Of a stretch of 64,000 bases of DNA, positions 12,187 through 22,735 are shown one piece after another. The stretch is from Poa pratensis (taxonomy: Eukaryota > Streptophyta > Magnoliopsida > Poales > Poaceae), in assembly GCA_947311845.1 (NCBI GenBank), contig CAMZMU010000027.1:48026094-48090093 (forward strand), written 5' to 3'. The stretch's first letter is position 1. Each line of letters starts with the position of its first letter. The notes beneath the pieces were generated by a model. That model was not told where the DNA came from, made no database searches, and saw only the letters and a list, made by a program, of their open reading frames with translations. The translations under genes and the position numbers were made by a program.

Positions 12187-12426
12187 AAAAAGTCAAAGGC
12201 ATTAACGTCAAGAAACGTCCCAACAAAGCTAAGTCATATAATTGATTATAGCCTTTTCATATTATTATTTACTATCGTCGGTTGTTGGATTGAAGACATG
12301 TATCCTACCACTTAGTGGACGCATGTGAAGATGTTCGGGTTACAAACACTGAGCCACACGTGGGACCTATTGGAGGAAAACCCATGAAACATTTCCCAGC
12401 TTCAACTATTGGAAAATTGTTAGCAT

Positions 12427-12613
12427 GGCCCAAGAGTGCTACGCAACTTCGGTTAGCGATACCCAAGAGTGCTTTGCAACAAAAATATACTTAGCCCAAG
12501 AGTGCTACGCAACTTCGGTTAGCGATGCCCAGGAGTGCTTCATAGCAAATTGATAGCTGAGCCCAAGAGTGTTTCGCAAACTTCGGTTAGCGAGCCCAAA
12601 AGTGCATCGCATC
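12427..12613 (+). repeat. About 30-bp degenerate tandem repeat inside N
   Basis: Six units built on GCCCAAGAGTGCTACGCAAC followed by TTCGGTTAGCGA, with some units truncated. Confidence 0.8.
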
Positions 12614-13923
12614 AGTGTATGGGTCAATGGGTAAATGTGCAGAGTTAAGCCATTACTTTCCAGAACATTGACCCGGGACTTGGGGGCTCTTGCTAAAATA
12701 GCTTGTAGCTACAATCTCAAGACCCGGCTTTTATGCCATCAGTATAAATTCTTGGTTATCTTACTATTGAGTCTGATGTGACTCGCACTTATATGGCCTG
12801 ATTGCTCACCTGTAAATTCAATCAGTCATGAGGCCCATTGGGACTTGCCTGACCCTGTTTTTATCAGAGAAGTAGCGACAGAGATAATCCATGCGAAAGC
12901 CGGCTCATAGTTAAAGAAATCAAAAGGGTCATCTAAACCAAAGGATTTGCAAAACGGCGTATCACGTTCATGAAAAAAGCAAATCCTCAGGATACACGTA
13001 CAACGTCAGCATGATTATTCATAAGTTATTAACTAATTTGGACTGATTATTATTCGGAGAATTAGTCGACTTACCTACTAAAGGCAGCATGCATCTCCGG
13101 CTCAGGGAGCGAGGCATCTTCAAGCTTGAAAAGTTTCTTGCGAATGATAACTACGTGATCTTTGTTTACAGCGAGAGAAGAGAGAAAAGCTGGGCGTGGC
13201 TCGTATTCGTGCGAATTAATCAAAGCTCCAATGGAGAAAAAAAGAAAGGAAAATCAGGTTTTGTTGCTGCGATACAAACATAACTATGCGTGCTTTAAAA
13301 GCAGCTTACGCAAGAAGAGAAGAAGGAAAAGAGTGTGGTCAGCTCAGCAATTCCAGCCGATATCAAGACCAAAGGATAAACCGGGTCGATTTAATCAGCA
13401 GTATCAAGTTCGTATGTATTCGGGACGGTTCAAGGCTCAAGAGGAAAAATAGTTGCTCCTTGGTCACGTCAAAGGAAATCATCAGTCGGCTTACAAAAAC
13501 TGTGCATGACCGACCCTGCAATCATCAAGAGAGTCAAGAAGAAAAGAAAAAAAACTGGATTTTAAAGTATTTGTGCAAGTCAGTTGAAGCCGTCATGGAG
13601 AAACAAGAAGTTAAAAAATCTGATCGCCGCATGCAAATTTGTAAAGCCGGTTAAGGTCCAAGTTGATTACGTGGGCATGCATGCATGTCGTGTACGAGAG
13701 CAGAAAAAGTAGAGAGTAGGAGCAATACAGGCCGGATGATACTTGTACAGTTGTGCATGTGCAAGGCACAAAGGCCAAATCATTTATGTCCTGGAAGTCA
13801 CCAAACGATTCAAAAGAAGAAGAAAAAAGTGGCAGATGGAGCTGCTGCCTTATCAGTCGTCACATGGCCATGCATATGCATGTAATTAAAAGGAGATGGG
13901 CTAGAAAATTTGCAGGATCGATG

Positions 13924-14910
13924 ACCCGGCCGTTTGGAGACTACGGTATTTGAAGTCAAGATTTTATGGAGTGTCAAGACAAGTCCCAGGTTACCGTGGA
14001 CTGATAACCCGGAACTTGGGGACTATGGTCTTTGAAACTCAGGAATTTATAAAGATGATTATTGAACAAGTCCCGGATTGCTGAAGACAGTTAACTCAGA
14101 ACTTGGGGACTGAAAGTCTTATCAGTCGGCAAGCAAGACAATCTGAGTATTTGCGAGTGAATAGTAAGAGTGAAAAGTTATACAAGGATGCAAGTCCCAG
14201 GTGACCTTGGACCCGGTACTTGGGGACTGCCATATTTTCAAAGTTATAGTTTGAGGATTGGCGCAATTTTTTAAGTACCAGATGATTGTTGACAGATCAC
14301 CCGGTATTTGGGGATTATGGTTATTTGAAAGTTTAAAGTGTTGATATCAGTTCAGAAGCAAGTCCCAGGTTGTCATGAACTAATAACCCAATATTTGGGG
14401 GTTACAGTATATGAAGAGGAAAGATTGAAAGAAGGTTAGATATCAGTCATAAATTTCAAATATATGAAGAGTATATCGGATACATGGGGATTGAAATATA
14501 TTTCAATCGGAAATGGCAAGTAAGTCCAGTTGATAACAAGAAAAAGAAGATATAAGAGTGCATTTGTACAAGGTCCGGATGACTGAAGAAGCAGATCACC
14601 CGGCACTTGGGGACTGGTATGTTTTGAAAAGTTGCAGATTAAAATTAAAGCAATTTTTCAAAGTTCCAGGTGATTGTAAACTGATCACCTGGAACTTGGG
14701 GGTTATGAGGATTTGAAAGTTTAAAGTTACATAAAGCTTCAGAGATTGCAGTATTGGTAACAGATAATAGCAAGTCCGAGGTTATCGTGGACTAATAACC
14801 CGGAACATGGGGACTGGGGTATTTTGAAGTTTTCGAAGTTGAACAAAGATACATATTTACAAGTACCGAGTGACTGAGGACAGTTTACTCGATACTTGGG
14901 GACTAGGTTT
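13924..14910 (+). repeat. Degenerate array with a repeated ACTTGGGGACT motif inside N
   Basis: Roughly ten units of variable length (about 80-200 bp). Each has AAGTCC(C/G)AGGT, a GTGGACTGAT-like stretch and (T/G)A(C/T)CCGGAACTTGGGGACT. The same ACTTGGGGACTAC phrase lies exactly at the polypurine position before the 3' LTR (about 15664-15675). Confidence 0.75.
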
Positions 14911-14989
14911 GGTATGTAATATATGGAGAAAAGAGAGCAGGCCTTCAAAATTCATATTGCCATAATGTGGCGTCAAGGAAGTTTTGTCC

Positions 14990-15105
14990 TTATCAGTCGG
15001 ATTCGGGGAGCAGAAGGCATTTCCACTTACATCTTATCCGTCAGATTCGGGGAGCAGAAGGCATTTCCACTTCCATATTATCAGTCGGATTTGGCAGCAG
15101 GCACA
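14990..15105 (+). repeat. Short tandem repeat inside N (GATTCGGGGAGCAGAAGG)
   Basis: Two good copies and one partial copy of a unit of about 55 bp, each starting (T)CAGTCGGATT or TCAGATT and followed by GGCATTTCCACTT. Confidence 0.85.
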
Positions 15106-15675
15106 TTATTCTACTCAGGGATGGTTTCTATGTTGTCCTCCTCAGCAATGGGAGGGCTTGCCCCGTTAAGTGTTGCTTTTGGTGATAAAGAAAGAAGAAG
15201 TAAGTACAAGTGAAGGAAACAAGTTGAAAGCATAAAGTGCATAAAGATGTTGATTAAAGACAAAAACATTACCCGATATTGACTACAAAGTCACGAGAAA
15301 GTTCGTCGCTGGAGCCTGAAGAAGCTATTAAAGAATATGACTTAAAGATTCTGATTTTACCGGCTAAAAGGATAACTATCGGATTGATGTTTCTGGAGTT
15401 CAATATTGGAAAAATGAGAAGTGCCAGAACAGCGTGGAGAGATCTTGAGGCATTATAGAGTTGGAGATAAATGAAAAGCCGGGTTATGAAATGAACCGCC
15501 AAAAGGAGCTGGTCTGATAACATAACCCGGACCACATCTTATTTAATGGTTATTATGTTTTCAGGAGTTTAACTCGAATAAACCCATCATTAGCTGCCTT
15601 CAAATAATCATATCAAGATCAAGATTATCAAGTGAAGCGATCGATGAGCTTATTCAAGTCAAACTTGGGGACTAC

Positions 15676-16430
15676 TGTTGGGGGGATAATAACCCGTTAT
15701 ACCTATGACAAGGAAAGATTGATGACTCAGCCAGAACATCACCCGGCAGTAAGAAGATCAGTCGGCCATAGGATCAGTCGGCCAGAAGATGACCCAGCCA
15801 GAGGATCAGTCGGCCAGAGGATGACTCAGCCAGAAGATCAGTCGGCCAGAGGATCAGTCGGCCAGAGGATGACTCAGCCAGAAGATCAGTCGGCCAGAGG
15901 ATGACTCAGCCAGAAGATCAGTCGGCCAGAGGATCAGTCGGCCAGAGGATGACTCAGCTTCAGGATAACCCAGTTTTGGATGATGCCATAGAAGGAAGAT
16001 TCAAGATGACCCGGCATCCTTGTACAAGTTGGACTCAAGACCTGGAGATCACGAAGGACTAAGATTAGGACTCCGTATAACCCAGTTTTTACCTTGTACG
16101 ACCAGGAGACCTAGCCATCTATATAAGCAGGCTCCTAGGTCACATATCAGTAGGCCGAATAAGATAGATAAAAAGTAGAGAGAGCTCAAGAGAGAGCTCC
16201 CACGCCGGAGTCATTATAACCCGGCAATCATCGCCATTGGCGCACCATGTAACATATTATCATATAGTGATTTATAGCAGGATGTAGGGATCCTCCACCG
16301 AGGGGACATGAACCTGGGTAAAAAACATCTTCTCCCTCGTAGAGCTAGACAAATCTCCTGAACACCAGAGTCGCCTTGCCCCAATCTCAAGTTACCTCGT
16401 GTAACATCTGCCGTGATTAACCCCACGACA
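15676..16430 (+). repeat. 3' LTR of element N
   Basis: 755 bp, nearly identical to 10132-10884 including the minisatellite (15721-15963) and the TATA box near 16118. It is preceded by AAACTTGGGGACTAC, the presumed polypurine tract. Confidence 0.9.
15721..15963 (+). repeat. 16-bp alternating minisatellite in the N 3' LTR
   Basis: Same array, same length (243 bp) and same unit order as in the 5' LTR, with a few substitutions. No units have been gained or lost since insertion. Confidence 0.9.
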
Positions 16431-16540
16431 GGGGTTTATACTTGGAGTAGCCAACTTACAATCCGCCAAGTCTAGGCGTGGGGTTTTTTATACTTAGAGT
16501 AGCCAAGTTACAACCGGCCATGCCTGGGCATGGGGTTCCA
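16431..16540. repeat. Tandem array of roughly 50-bp units (continued from 10028-10131)
   Basis: Units contain TTATACTTGGAGTAGCCAA, a TTACAA/CCGCCA core and GGCATGGGG. At least two units are on this side and about two left of N. They belong to the internal region of element T. Confidence 0.7.
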
Positions 16541-16622
16541 CAGAGTGTGGCTGAGACTCCTCGCGGCCCGTGGCGACGCGTGGGAGAGGGAGCTCAGTTG
16601 GAGAGGCCCTCGGGGAGGGATA

Positions 16623-16738
16623 AGCTTTTGTGAAGCTGGGGGGTGATGACTCGGGCGTCCTTCTTGAGACAAAAAGCTTTTGTGAAGCTGGGGGGGTGAC
16701 GACTCGGGCGTCCTTCTTGAGACAAAAAGAAAATTGTC
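16623..16738. repeat. Two-copy direct repeat of about 58 bp downstream of the T integrase
   Basis: The phrases AAGCTTTTGTGAAGCTGGGG and GACTCGGGCGTCCTTCTTGA occur twice in the same order. They lie just downstream (minus sense) of the integrase stop codon. Confidence 0.8.
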
Positions 16739-16751
16739 TAGCGTGAATCGA

Positions 16752-18707
16752 TCACGGGTAGAACTTGCGGAGATGTTCTATGCTCCATAGATTCTCGACG
16801 GGTATGCCACCCTGTTCCTCCAGCTGCGCGGTCCCACGCTTGGCGACGTGCGCGACCCTGTAGGGTCCTTCCCACATGGGTGCGATCTTGTGGGGGTCTT
16901 CCCTGGAGAGTATCCTTCTGAGGACGAAGTCGCCGGCTTCGATGTCGCGTGAGCGCTTGCGGCGGCTGTGGTATCGGCGTAGAGCCTGCTGATACCTCGC
17001 CGCTCTGATGGTGGCCTGACGGCGCAGCCCTTCAAGCAGTGGTAGGTCGCCGTTGTGGAGCGCCTCTTGATCATCCTCGTTGAAGACTAACGCTTGTAGC
17101 GGCTTGGCGAGATTCTCGATGTCGTTCTTGTTGAAGGCTAGGACTCGCGGAGATTCGAGCCTCGCCTCGCCAGGGAGAACTGCTTCGGCCCCATGGGCGA
17201 GGGCGAATGGTGTCTCACCTGCCGGCCTAGTTGTAGTCGTTCGGGAGGACCACAGCACTGAAGGGAGCTCACTGACCCAGCTCTTGCCTGAACGCTTGAG
17301 GCACTTGAAGCTCCGCATCTTGAAGTCTTTGAGTTCTTCCGCTATTTCTTTCTCAGCCTGCTCACTGCTTCGTGGGCACGCCCCTGAGGCGTAGCACAGC
17401 TGAGTGCCGAGGGACTCGCAGCAGGCCCTGAAGGTGCTACTTGCGAACTGTGAGCCGTGGCCAATGACGACGCGGTTAGGCACCCCGAAACGGTGCGCGA
17501 GGTTGCTCAGGAACTCCACCGCTGATTTCGCTGGGATGGAGCGTACCACTTCTACCTCTGCCCATTTAGTGAATTTGTCGACGGCGACGTAGAGGTAGCG
17601 GTAGCCCCTGCGCGACCTTTTGAAAGGCCCCAGGAGGTCCAGCCCCCAGACTGCGAAGGGCCAGGTGGAGGGGAGGGTCTGGAGCCCAAACTCTGGCTGG
17701 AGAGCTTGCCTGGCGTGGTGTTGGCAGGTTCTGCAAGTTTCGACGAGTTCATCGATGTCTTGGAACACAGTTGGCCAATAGACACCACTCCTGAAGACCT
17801 TTCCCGCAAGGTCGCGTGAGGATGAGTGATGTCCGCACTCTCTGCTGTGTACGTCTTCGAGGAGTCGCCTGCCTTCTTCTGTGGGGACGCACCGCAGGGA
17901 GATGCCATTGGGTCGCTTGCGGTAGAGGTCCTTCCCGATGACGCAGTAGGACTTGGTGAGGTACTTGGCCATGTTAGACACTCGTTCTGCTTCCGCCTCT
18001 TCCTTGGGGAGAGCCCCCGTGCTTAGGAAAGCCTTGATCTCATCGATCCAGCTCTCCTCTTGAGGCACTCTGGCGAGTAGCCGTGAACTCCCAGGGATGG
18101 TCCACAGCCGCCTGGTGCTCCTGCCCAGCCATGATGCTTGCTTAGTGGGCCGCATCCTGGGGCTTCCATAGCTGGCGGGGCGGTGATGATGGGGGTGGTG
18201 GGGGTCTCCCACAGTGGTGACGGCGGAAACGGGGAGACCTCCTTTAGCGATGGCGGGGGCAGTGGAGGGGCGCCCGGCACCGACGCTGGGCGGCGCTCCC
18301 CCGAGTACAGGTCTGCCGGAGCCATGGGGCGTCAGTGGCGCGGATGAGCTCGGCGATGCGCGCCAGCCAGTCGGCTTGGCGTTCTTCGGTGGGGGCAGTG
18401 CAACAGCTCTTGCGCAGTGAACAGTTCGGCGCCCGGGTTTGGCGCTGCCCGGCTTTGCAGCGGAGTCCCCAGGTCCCAAGGGGTGCGGGGAAGAGACGCG
18501 GGTGTCACCTTCTCCCGACCCTTCGGCGCGGGGCTCGTGGCTGTCGCTGCTCTGGGCGCGGTCGGTGCACGGGCGTACCCGCGGGCTGTGGCCGGGGGCA
18601 AGCCTGGCGATGGCTCTGCCATTGGTGTTCGCGCGGCGGGCGAGGCGCCCAGTTCGGATTCGGGCCATGGTGCCGGAGAGGTCGAGAGGGAGGTTTGGAA
18701 AGCACAC
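16752..18707 (-). pseudogene. In-frame fusion of gag leader to integrase, element T
   Basis: A 651-codon uninterrupted frame; the likelier start is the internal Met at 18668 (MARIRTGRL, context CACCATGG). Residues 1 to about 200 are a basic, Pro/Ala/Ser-rich gag leader. From about residue 205 the protein is a retroelement integrase: HHCC zinc-binding residues H287, H293/294, C325 and C328, then WGLDLLGPF with catalytic D357. The second catalytic Asp is replaced: VIGHGSQF has Gly at 416. The Glu is present (QAE, E452), and 416 to 452 keeps the exact D-35-E spacing. The C-terminal part ends LRKFYP. The gag core, protease, RT and RNase H are deleted without breaking the frame. This integrase should be catalytically dead. 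The family identity is clear; whether the fusion is ever translated is unknown. Confidence 0.85.
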
Positions 18708-18714
18708 CTCAGCC

Positions 18715-18732
18715 CCCTACCTGGCGCGCCAA
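18715..18732 (-). other. Primer-binding site of element T
   Basis: In minus sense this is TGGCGCGCCAGGTAGGGG, starting 2 bases after the LTR end. Its position directly inside the right LTR defines that LTR as the 5' one. I do not assign the tRNA with confidence. Confidence 0.75.
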
Positions 18733-18733
18733 A

Positions 18734-19705
18734 TGTCGGAGAATAGTCCCCGAAAACCAGGAATCGAGAGGGGCTGAACGCGACACTTATCAAACACTCG
18801 TCAACCTCGGCGACCAGACCCGACGAACTTGAGGGAACTCATCACGACAGAGATGGACACGAGCTCGTACCCAGGTTCAGGCCCTCCTTGAGGAGTAAAG
18901 ACCCTACTTCCTGCTGTGTTGTATTGCACTGCTTCGAGAGGTTACAGTACAGAGTTGCTTGCCGAGGGCAAAGCTTACAACAATGGAGAAGCTCCTTGGG
19001 AGTAGGAGCTCTCTTCTCTATGTGGACTAGTAGTCTTGGGTGAGGAAAATGATCGATCCCCTTCTCCAGTGGTGCCCCTCCTCCTTATATAGGCCTGGGG
19101 GCAGAGGCTAGGGTTCCTCCATGGTGCCGGTGCAGGAGGGCGGCGCACCCCTGGTCCAGGAGGTTGTGGACGCGGTCCACCGGGTTGGTCTTGCTAGTCT
19201 TCGTCAGGTCCTGCCACCGTCCGGCCAGAGTAGTGGCCGGCGCTCCAGAGGTTCATGGTGTCACTCCGGTGACGTCGCCGTTGGAGCGGAGCGGCAGGCT
19301 GTCCCCTTAACACCAAAGTAGTATGCAGGGTAATCCTCCCCGCTTTGGGCAGCTTTGTCGCTCCCCTTTAAGCATAGAAACGGCAACTGCGGCCTCTCCG
19401 TCATCACGCACAGATGCACTCGTCGCCCTGCTGCGAGTGCAGGGCCCATGTGCGCCCTGCCAAGGTGGCAGAGCCTCGCCAAGCACTTCGAGTGCTCCGA
19501 TGCCTCGTGAGGGGAAGTCACTCGAGGCGGTCCTCTGGTCACAGGGACTCAGTCGTTTTCTTCAGCATTGAAACTCCCGCGAGGTAAAAGTCCTCGCGAG
19601 TCTCTCCAGGCGGGCTCGCCGGTCCTTAGCAGTTCCTGGCCAAGTGCAGTGCGTTGAGGGCCAGTAAGGCCAGCCTGTGATACCCTGGTTTCCATTGGGC
19701 CGACA
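18734..19705 (-). repeat. 5' LTR of element T
   Basis: 972 bp, TGTCGG...CCGACA termini, next to a PBS on its left side. It shares the TATA region (TTATATAGG near 19084) and leader with the left LTR. Confidence 0.9.
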
Positions 19706-19990
19706 CAAAATTATTCTAAGGAAAATGATATGCATGACATGCAAAAATATTCTAAGGAAAGAAAGACAAACATGATGTTCCAAAATTTGCTAAGGACAAG
19801 TGGGCAACCATTAGTTGTCGAAATTTTCTAAGGAAGAATTGACAACACAAGGTGACAAAAATAATTCTAAGGAAAGTAACCAAATTAATAGGTGCTAAAA
19901 ATTTCTAAGGAAAGGTTTAGCAATTTTGAGATGCCAAATTTTTCTAAGGAAACATATTGACAAAGATGTACCAATTTTCTCTAAGGACTT
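19706..19990. repeat. Degenerate array around TTCTAAGGAAA in element F
   Basis: The motif A(A/T)TTTTCTAAGGA(A) recurs about eight times at 35-45-bp spacing. It also occurs left of T at about 5340, so T inserted into the array. Confidence 0.8.
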
Positions 19991-21516
19991 TTACAGCATC
20001 TCAACTCTCCAAAATATTACTAAGTTAAAATAACTCGAACATGTGAAGAAAAAATAATTTTTATTCATTAATTATAATTAAAATTCTCCTAAAAAGAGTA
20101 TAAATACAAAAACGCAGAAAACAAATCTACTAAAATACTAGAAGTGTTCCCATGGCCAAGGATTAACTAAACAAAAATATAGCAATTGGAATTACTCAAA
20201 AATCAATTTTTAAATTCAAGTTAAGTTAGATTTACTTAAACAACCATTTTTAAAATTGAACCAAAATAAGTTTGACAAATCATAAAATTAATTATGCCAA
20301 AAGTTTCTACATGTCATAAGCTTTCCAAAAATATAAAGTTTGCAAAAGTTGGCCGAGCCAATAAAAATTAGTGATCGATCTAATCTACAAGGACTAAACT
20401 GCAAGAACCGTTAAAAAGAAAACAAAACAGAAAGAACCCTGGCGGCGGTTGTCCACGCGGCGGCTTCCGATTGGTGCGCTTCATCGACGTGGGCAGATGC
20501 GGGCTTGGCGGACGGGCGCGGACGCACGTGCTGACAACTTGGCGACGTGGCGTCTTCTCGTTGGCTGGTACCCCTTCGTGGACGGATCTAATCTACACCG
20601 TACGCTGCGGATCTAACGATCGAGAATGATGGAACCATATGGTAGCGGCGCGGCTGCCGGTGTAATTCCTGCGACCTAAATCTACTGTGACGCCATTGCC
20701 AGAAAAAATAGCCATCTACACTACGGGACTTGCGAGGATCAGCGATTTGTACCTAGACGAAGCGGGGCGTCGAGGCGAGCTTGTGGAAGGTGCGGCGGTG
20801 TCGGGGGTGTTCTTCTCCTCCTGGGATCGCTCGTGGGAGTTGGCGTGGGCGGCGGCTTGCTCCGGTCGAGGACGACGTCGGTGTTTTGGCGCACAAACAA
20901 ATTGCAGAAAAATCAACGAGATGCGCGAGAGGTAAACAAGAAGGATGGGACAGGTGGGAAGGCTTGGAGTCGACCGTGCTCACTGGCGTTTGCAAAATAC
21001 GGCGGCGGCAATGGCGGATGGCGGCGGCGATTGCGGGCAGCCTGGAGGCCCGTAGATGCAATTGTTTGAGGGAAAACGGCGGCGGAGTCTTGGAGTATAT
21101 ATAGGGGCTAGGGGATCGGATAGAGTTCGTTTAAACGAACGAATTTGCGTCGGAGTTGGAGATAGATACGGAGTCGGAAAATTCGGGGCTGGAGGTTGAG
21201 GATGAAGCCGCGTCAGGGGCGGGGTCCCGCGTGGCAGTGAGAGGGAGAGAGGCGAGCTGGGCTTGGGCCTATCGTTTGCTGCGCGCGCGAGGGTTAGCTA
21301 GATGGGCTTGGCCCAGGTAGCTAGGGTTTCGCATTTTTTTCCCGGTTCTTTTCCTGTTTTTTCTGGTTTTCTAAATAACTTTTGAAATATAAATCCAAAT
21401 GGATTGAAACCAATTTGAAAAACTATGAACAAAAGAGAACTCAAACAACAATGCAATGTGATGATGCATGCCATGAATGCAAGTTTTAAATTTTTGTGGA
21501 AAATTGGGATGTTACA
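19706..21516 (-). mobile_element. Element F, right part (LTR-like, with TATA box)
   Basis: In minus sense it begins TGTAACATCCCAATTTTCC at 21516, an LTR-like start. A TATA box (minus TATATATA, 21097-21104) is followed by a GC-rich leader (20700-21060) and then AT-rich sequence. There is no recognisable coding domain. The open frames in 20700-21100 lie in the GC-rich leader and do not resemble a known protein. It was split by T at CAAAA. Its right neighbour ATATG is also found in the duplicated copy at 40231, which supports 21516 as a true element end. Confidence 0.65.
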
Positions 21517-22735
21517 ATATGCTAGCTGCTCAACACGTTTTATTAAAGATTGTTAACGATTGTTCTGACTCGGGCCAGGAAGAAAAAAGGTCCAACTATG
21601 ACCTACAATCATCACCACCGATATTATATAGTAGAGATTTACTATTGCATATTGTGAAGGTGATATATCATATCTAATTCGAATTGGGATGTGAAACTAA
21701 GTCTTCTTCAGCATCTCTTGTACAGTAACAAAAATGAGGCGCCGTGGGGAGGCCAAGTCTCAAACCCGGCCGGACGAGTCTCGTAACAAAATACAAACAA
21801 GTATAATTAATTAGAGTCCGTGTCAATTCTAGTCAAGCTCCACAATTTTGATTTCTAAAACACACAAATTTTTTCTAGAACTGGCAAAATGATGAAAGTA
21901 CAAGTTTTGGATATATCTCTGCACCTCTGGCATGCAACTCAATTCTAAGTAATGCGATATCAACACATCTCTCTCCTTGCTCAAAGCACGTGTTTGAATC
22001 ATCATTGGCTATGCTATCTTTTTATTTAACAAAATGTGTTCCTACATTCAAGAGAATTGCCAAGATTACTGCTAGAAAAAAGAAAAAAAAGATTTTTTTA
22101 GAAAAAAAAACATAATCTGTGAAATGTTCATCTATTTCAATGAAAAAGCCCCGTCAGATAGTTAGAAAAAGCAATTTGGTTCTAACAAAAAATACATTAT
22201 TTCAATAAAATGGTAAAAGAAGTTACATAATTTTGTGAAATATGCTATGTGATCTAAATTAATATTGCGCGAGATCAATAAGATTTTAGGGGATTCAACA
22301 AAAGAAGGAAACCACACTCCATGCAGACAAAATCTAATGTTGTCCTCGTTTCTTAGTCCCTCTGTTCCCTAATATGGTGCATATTTGTTTTTTAGAAAGT
22401 CAAACATATCTATTTTTTACCAAGACTGTAGAATAAACTTTCAACTCCAAAAGCTGACATTAGTATAGTTCAATGTTGAGGATATTGCTTATCGGGAACT
22501 TATCAGCCGACCGAATATAATGGATAAATCGGCCGATTTATTGGCATATCAATCGGTTTATTGGCATATCGACCAATTATCTTATCGGACAGTCAGTGAG
22601 AAGCGATAAATCAGCCGATTTATTGAAATATCGGAACATATCTTGAACATCGACATATTTAGATTCTTCATAAAGTGTACTCTAATATTTTAGAAGTTGA
22701 CACTTTATTCTGCAGATTTGGTCAATGATGACTCC
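21517..22735. repeat. Duplicated host segment, copy 1
   Basis: It matches 40231-40387 plus 50522-51575 almost continuously, with scattered substitutions (a few percent by eye). Copy 2 is interrupted by a Helitron, and the empty site in copy 1 is between 21667 and 21668. There is no gene. It contains a MITE (from 22356) and an 18-bp perfect palindrome ATAAATCGGCCGATTTAT at 22524-22541. Confidence 0.9.
22356..22735 (+). mobile_element. Stowaway/Mariner-type MITE, interrupted by LTR E
   Basis: It starts TCCCTCTGTTCCCTAATATG, a grass Stowaway terminal sequence, and continues with GAAAGTCAAACATATCT. The terminal part is cut by the LTR at 22736. In copy 2 the MITE-like sequence resumes after the solo LTR at 53167 (GTCAACCATGG...TTAGGACGAAGG). 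The middle carries an extra CGG/CCG palindromic block (about 22480-22650). Confidence 0.6.

Larger units (their letters stand above)
10132..16430 (+). mobile_element. Non-coding LTR retrotransposon N (LARD-like), nested in T
   Basis: LTRs of 753 and 755 bp begin TGTTGGGGGG and end CCCCACGACA. The flanks are GGGGG (10127-10131) and GGGGT (16431-16435), a target duplication with one change. A PBS follows the left LTR and a polypurine-like tract precedes the right LTR, so it is on the plus strand. The 4.8-kb interior has no gag or pol; its ORFs are translations of tandem repeats. By eye the LTRs differ at about 14 sites (near 2%), fewer than T's LTRs, which agrees with N being younger than T. 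Confidence 0.88.
5379..19705 (-). mobile_element. Tat/Retand-clade Gypsy element T, internally deleted, with nested element N
   Basis: A complete insertion. Two LTRs begin TGTCGG (left copy TTTCGG, one change) and end CCGACA, flanked by perfect 5-bp target duplications CAAAA at 5374-5378 and 19706-19710. The PBS next to the right LTR and the gag-integrase frame show that it is on the minus strand. The long opposite-strand gene between integrase and the 3' LTR is the antisense ORF known from Tat/Retand elements (the 'putative gypsy type transposon' family). Most of gag, protease, RT and RNase H are deleted. N (10132-16430) sits between the antisense gene and the integrase end. The two LTRs differ at roughly 25 sites by eye. 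Confidence 0.9.

Noticed and set aside
10123..12315. ORFs with repeating peptides (for example MDLSKSSYLSLA and GSVGQRMTQPEDQSA)
   Set aside because: They are translations of 36-bp and 16-bp tandem arrays, whose unit lengths happen to keep frames open; no domain and no independent coding signal.
20687..21104. Plus- and minus-strand ORFs in the GC-rich part of element F as a possible gene
   Set aside because: They sit in the leader of an LTR-like sequence with a minus TATA box, overlap in several frames and show no recognisable motif.
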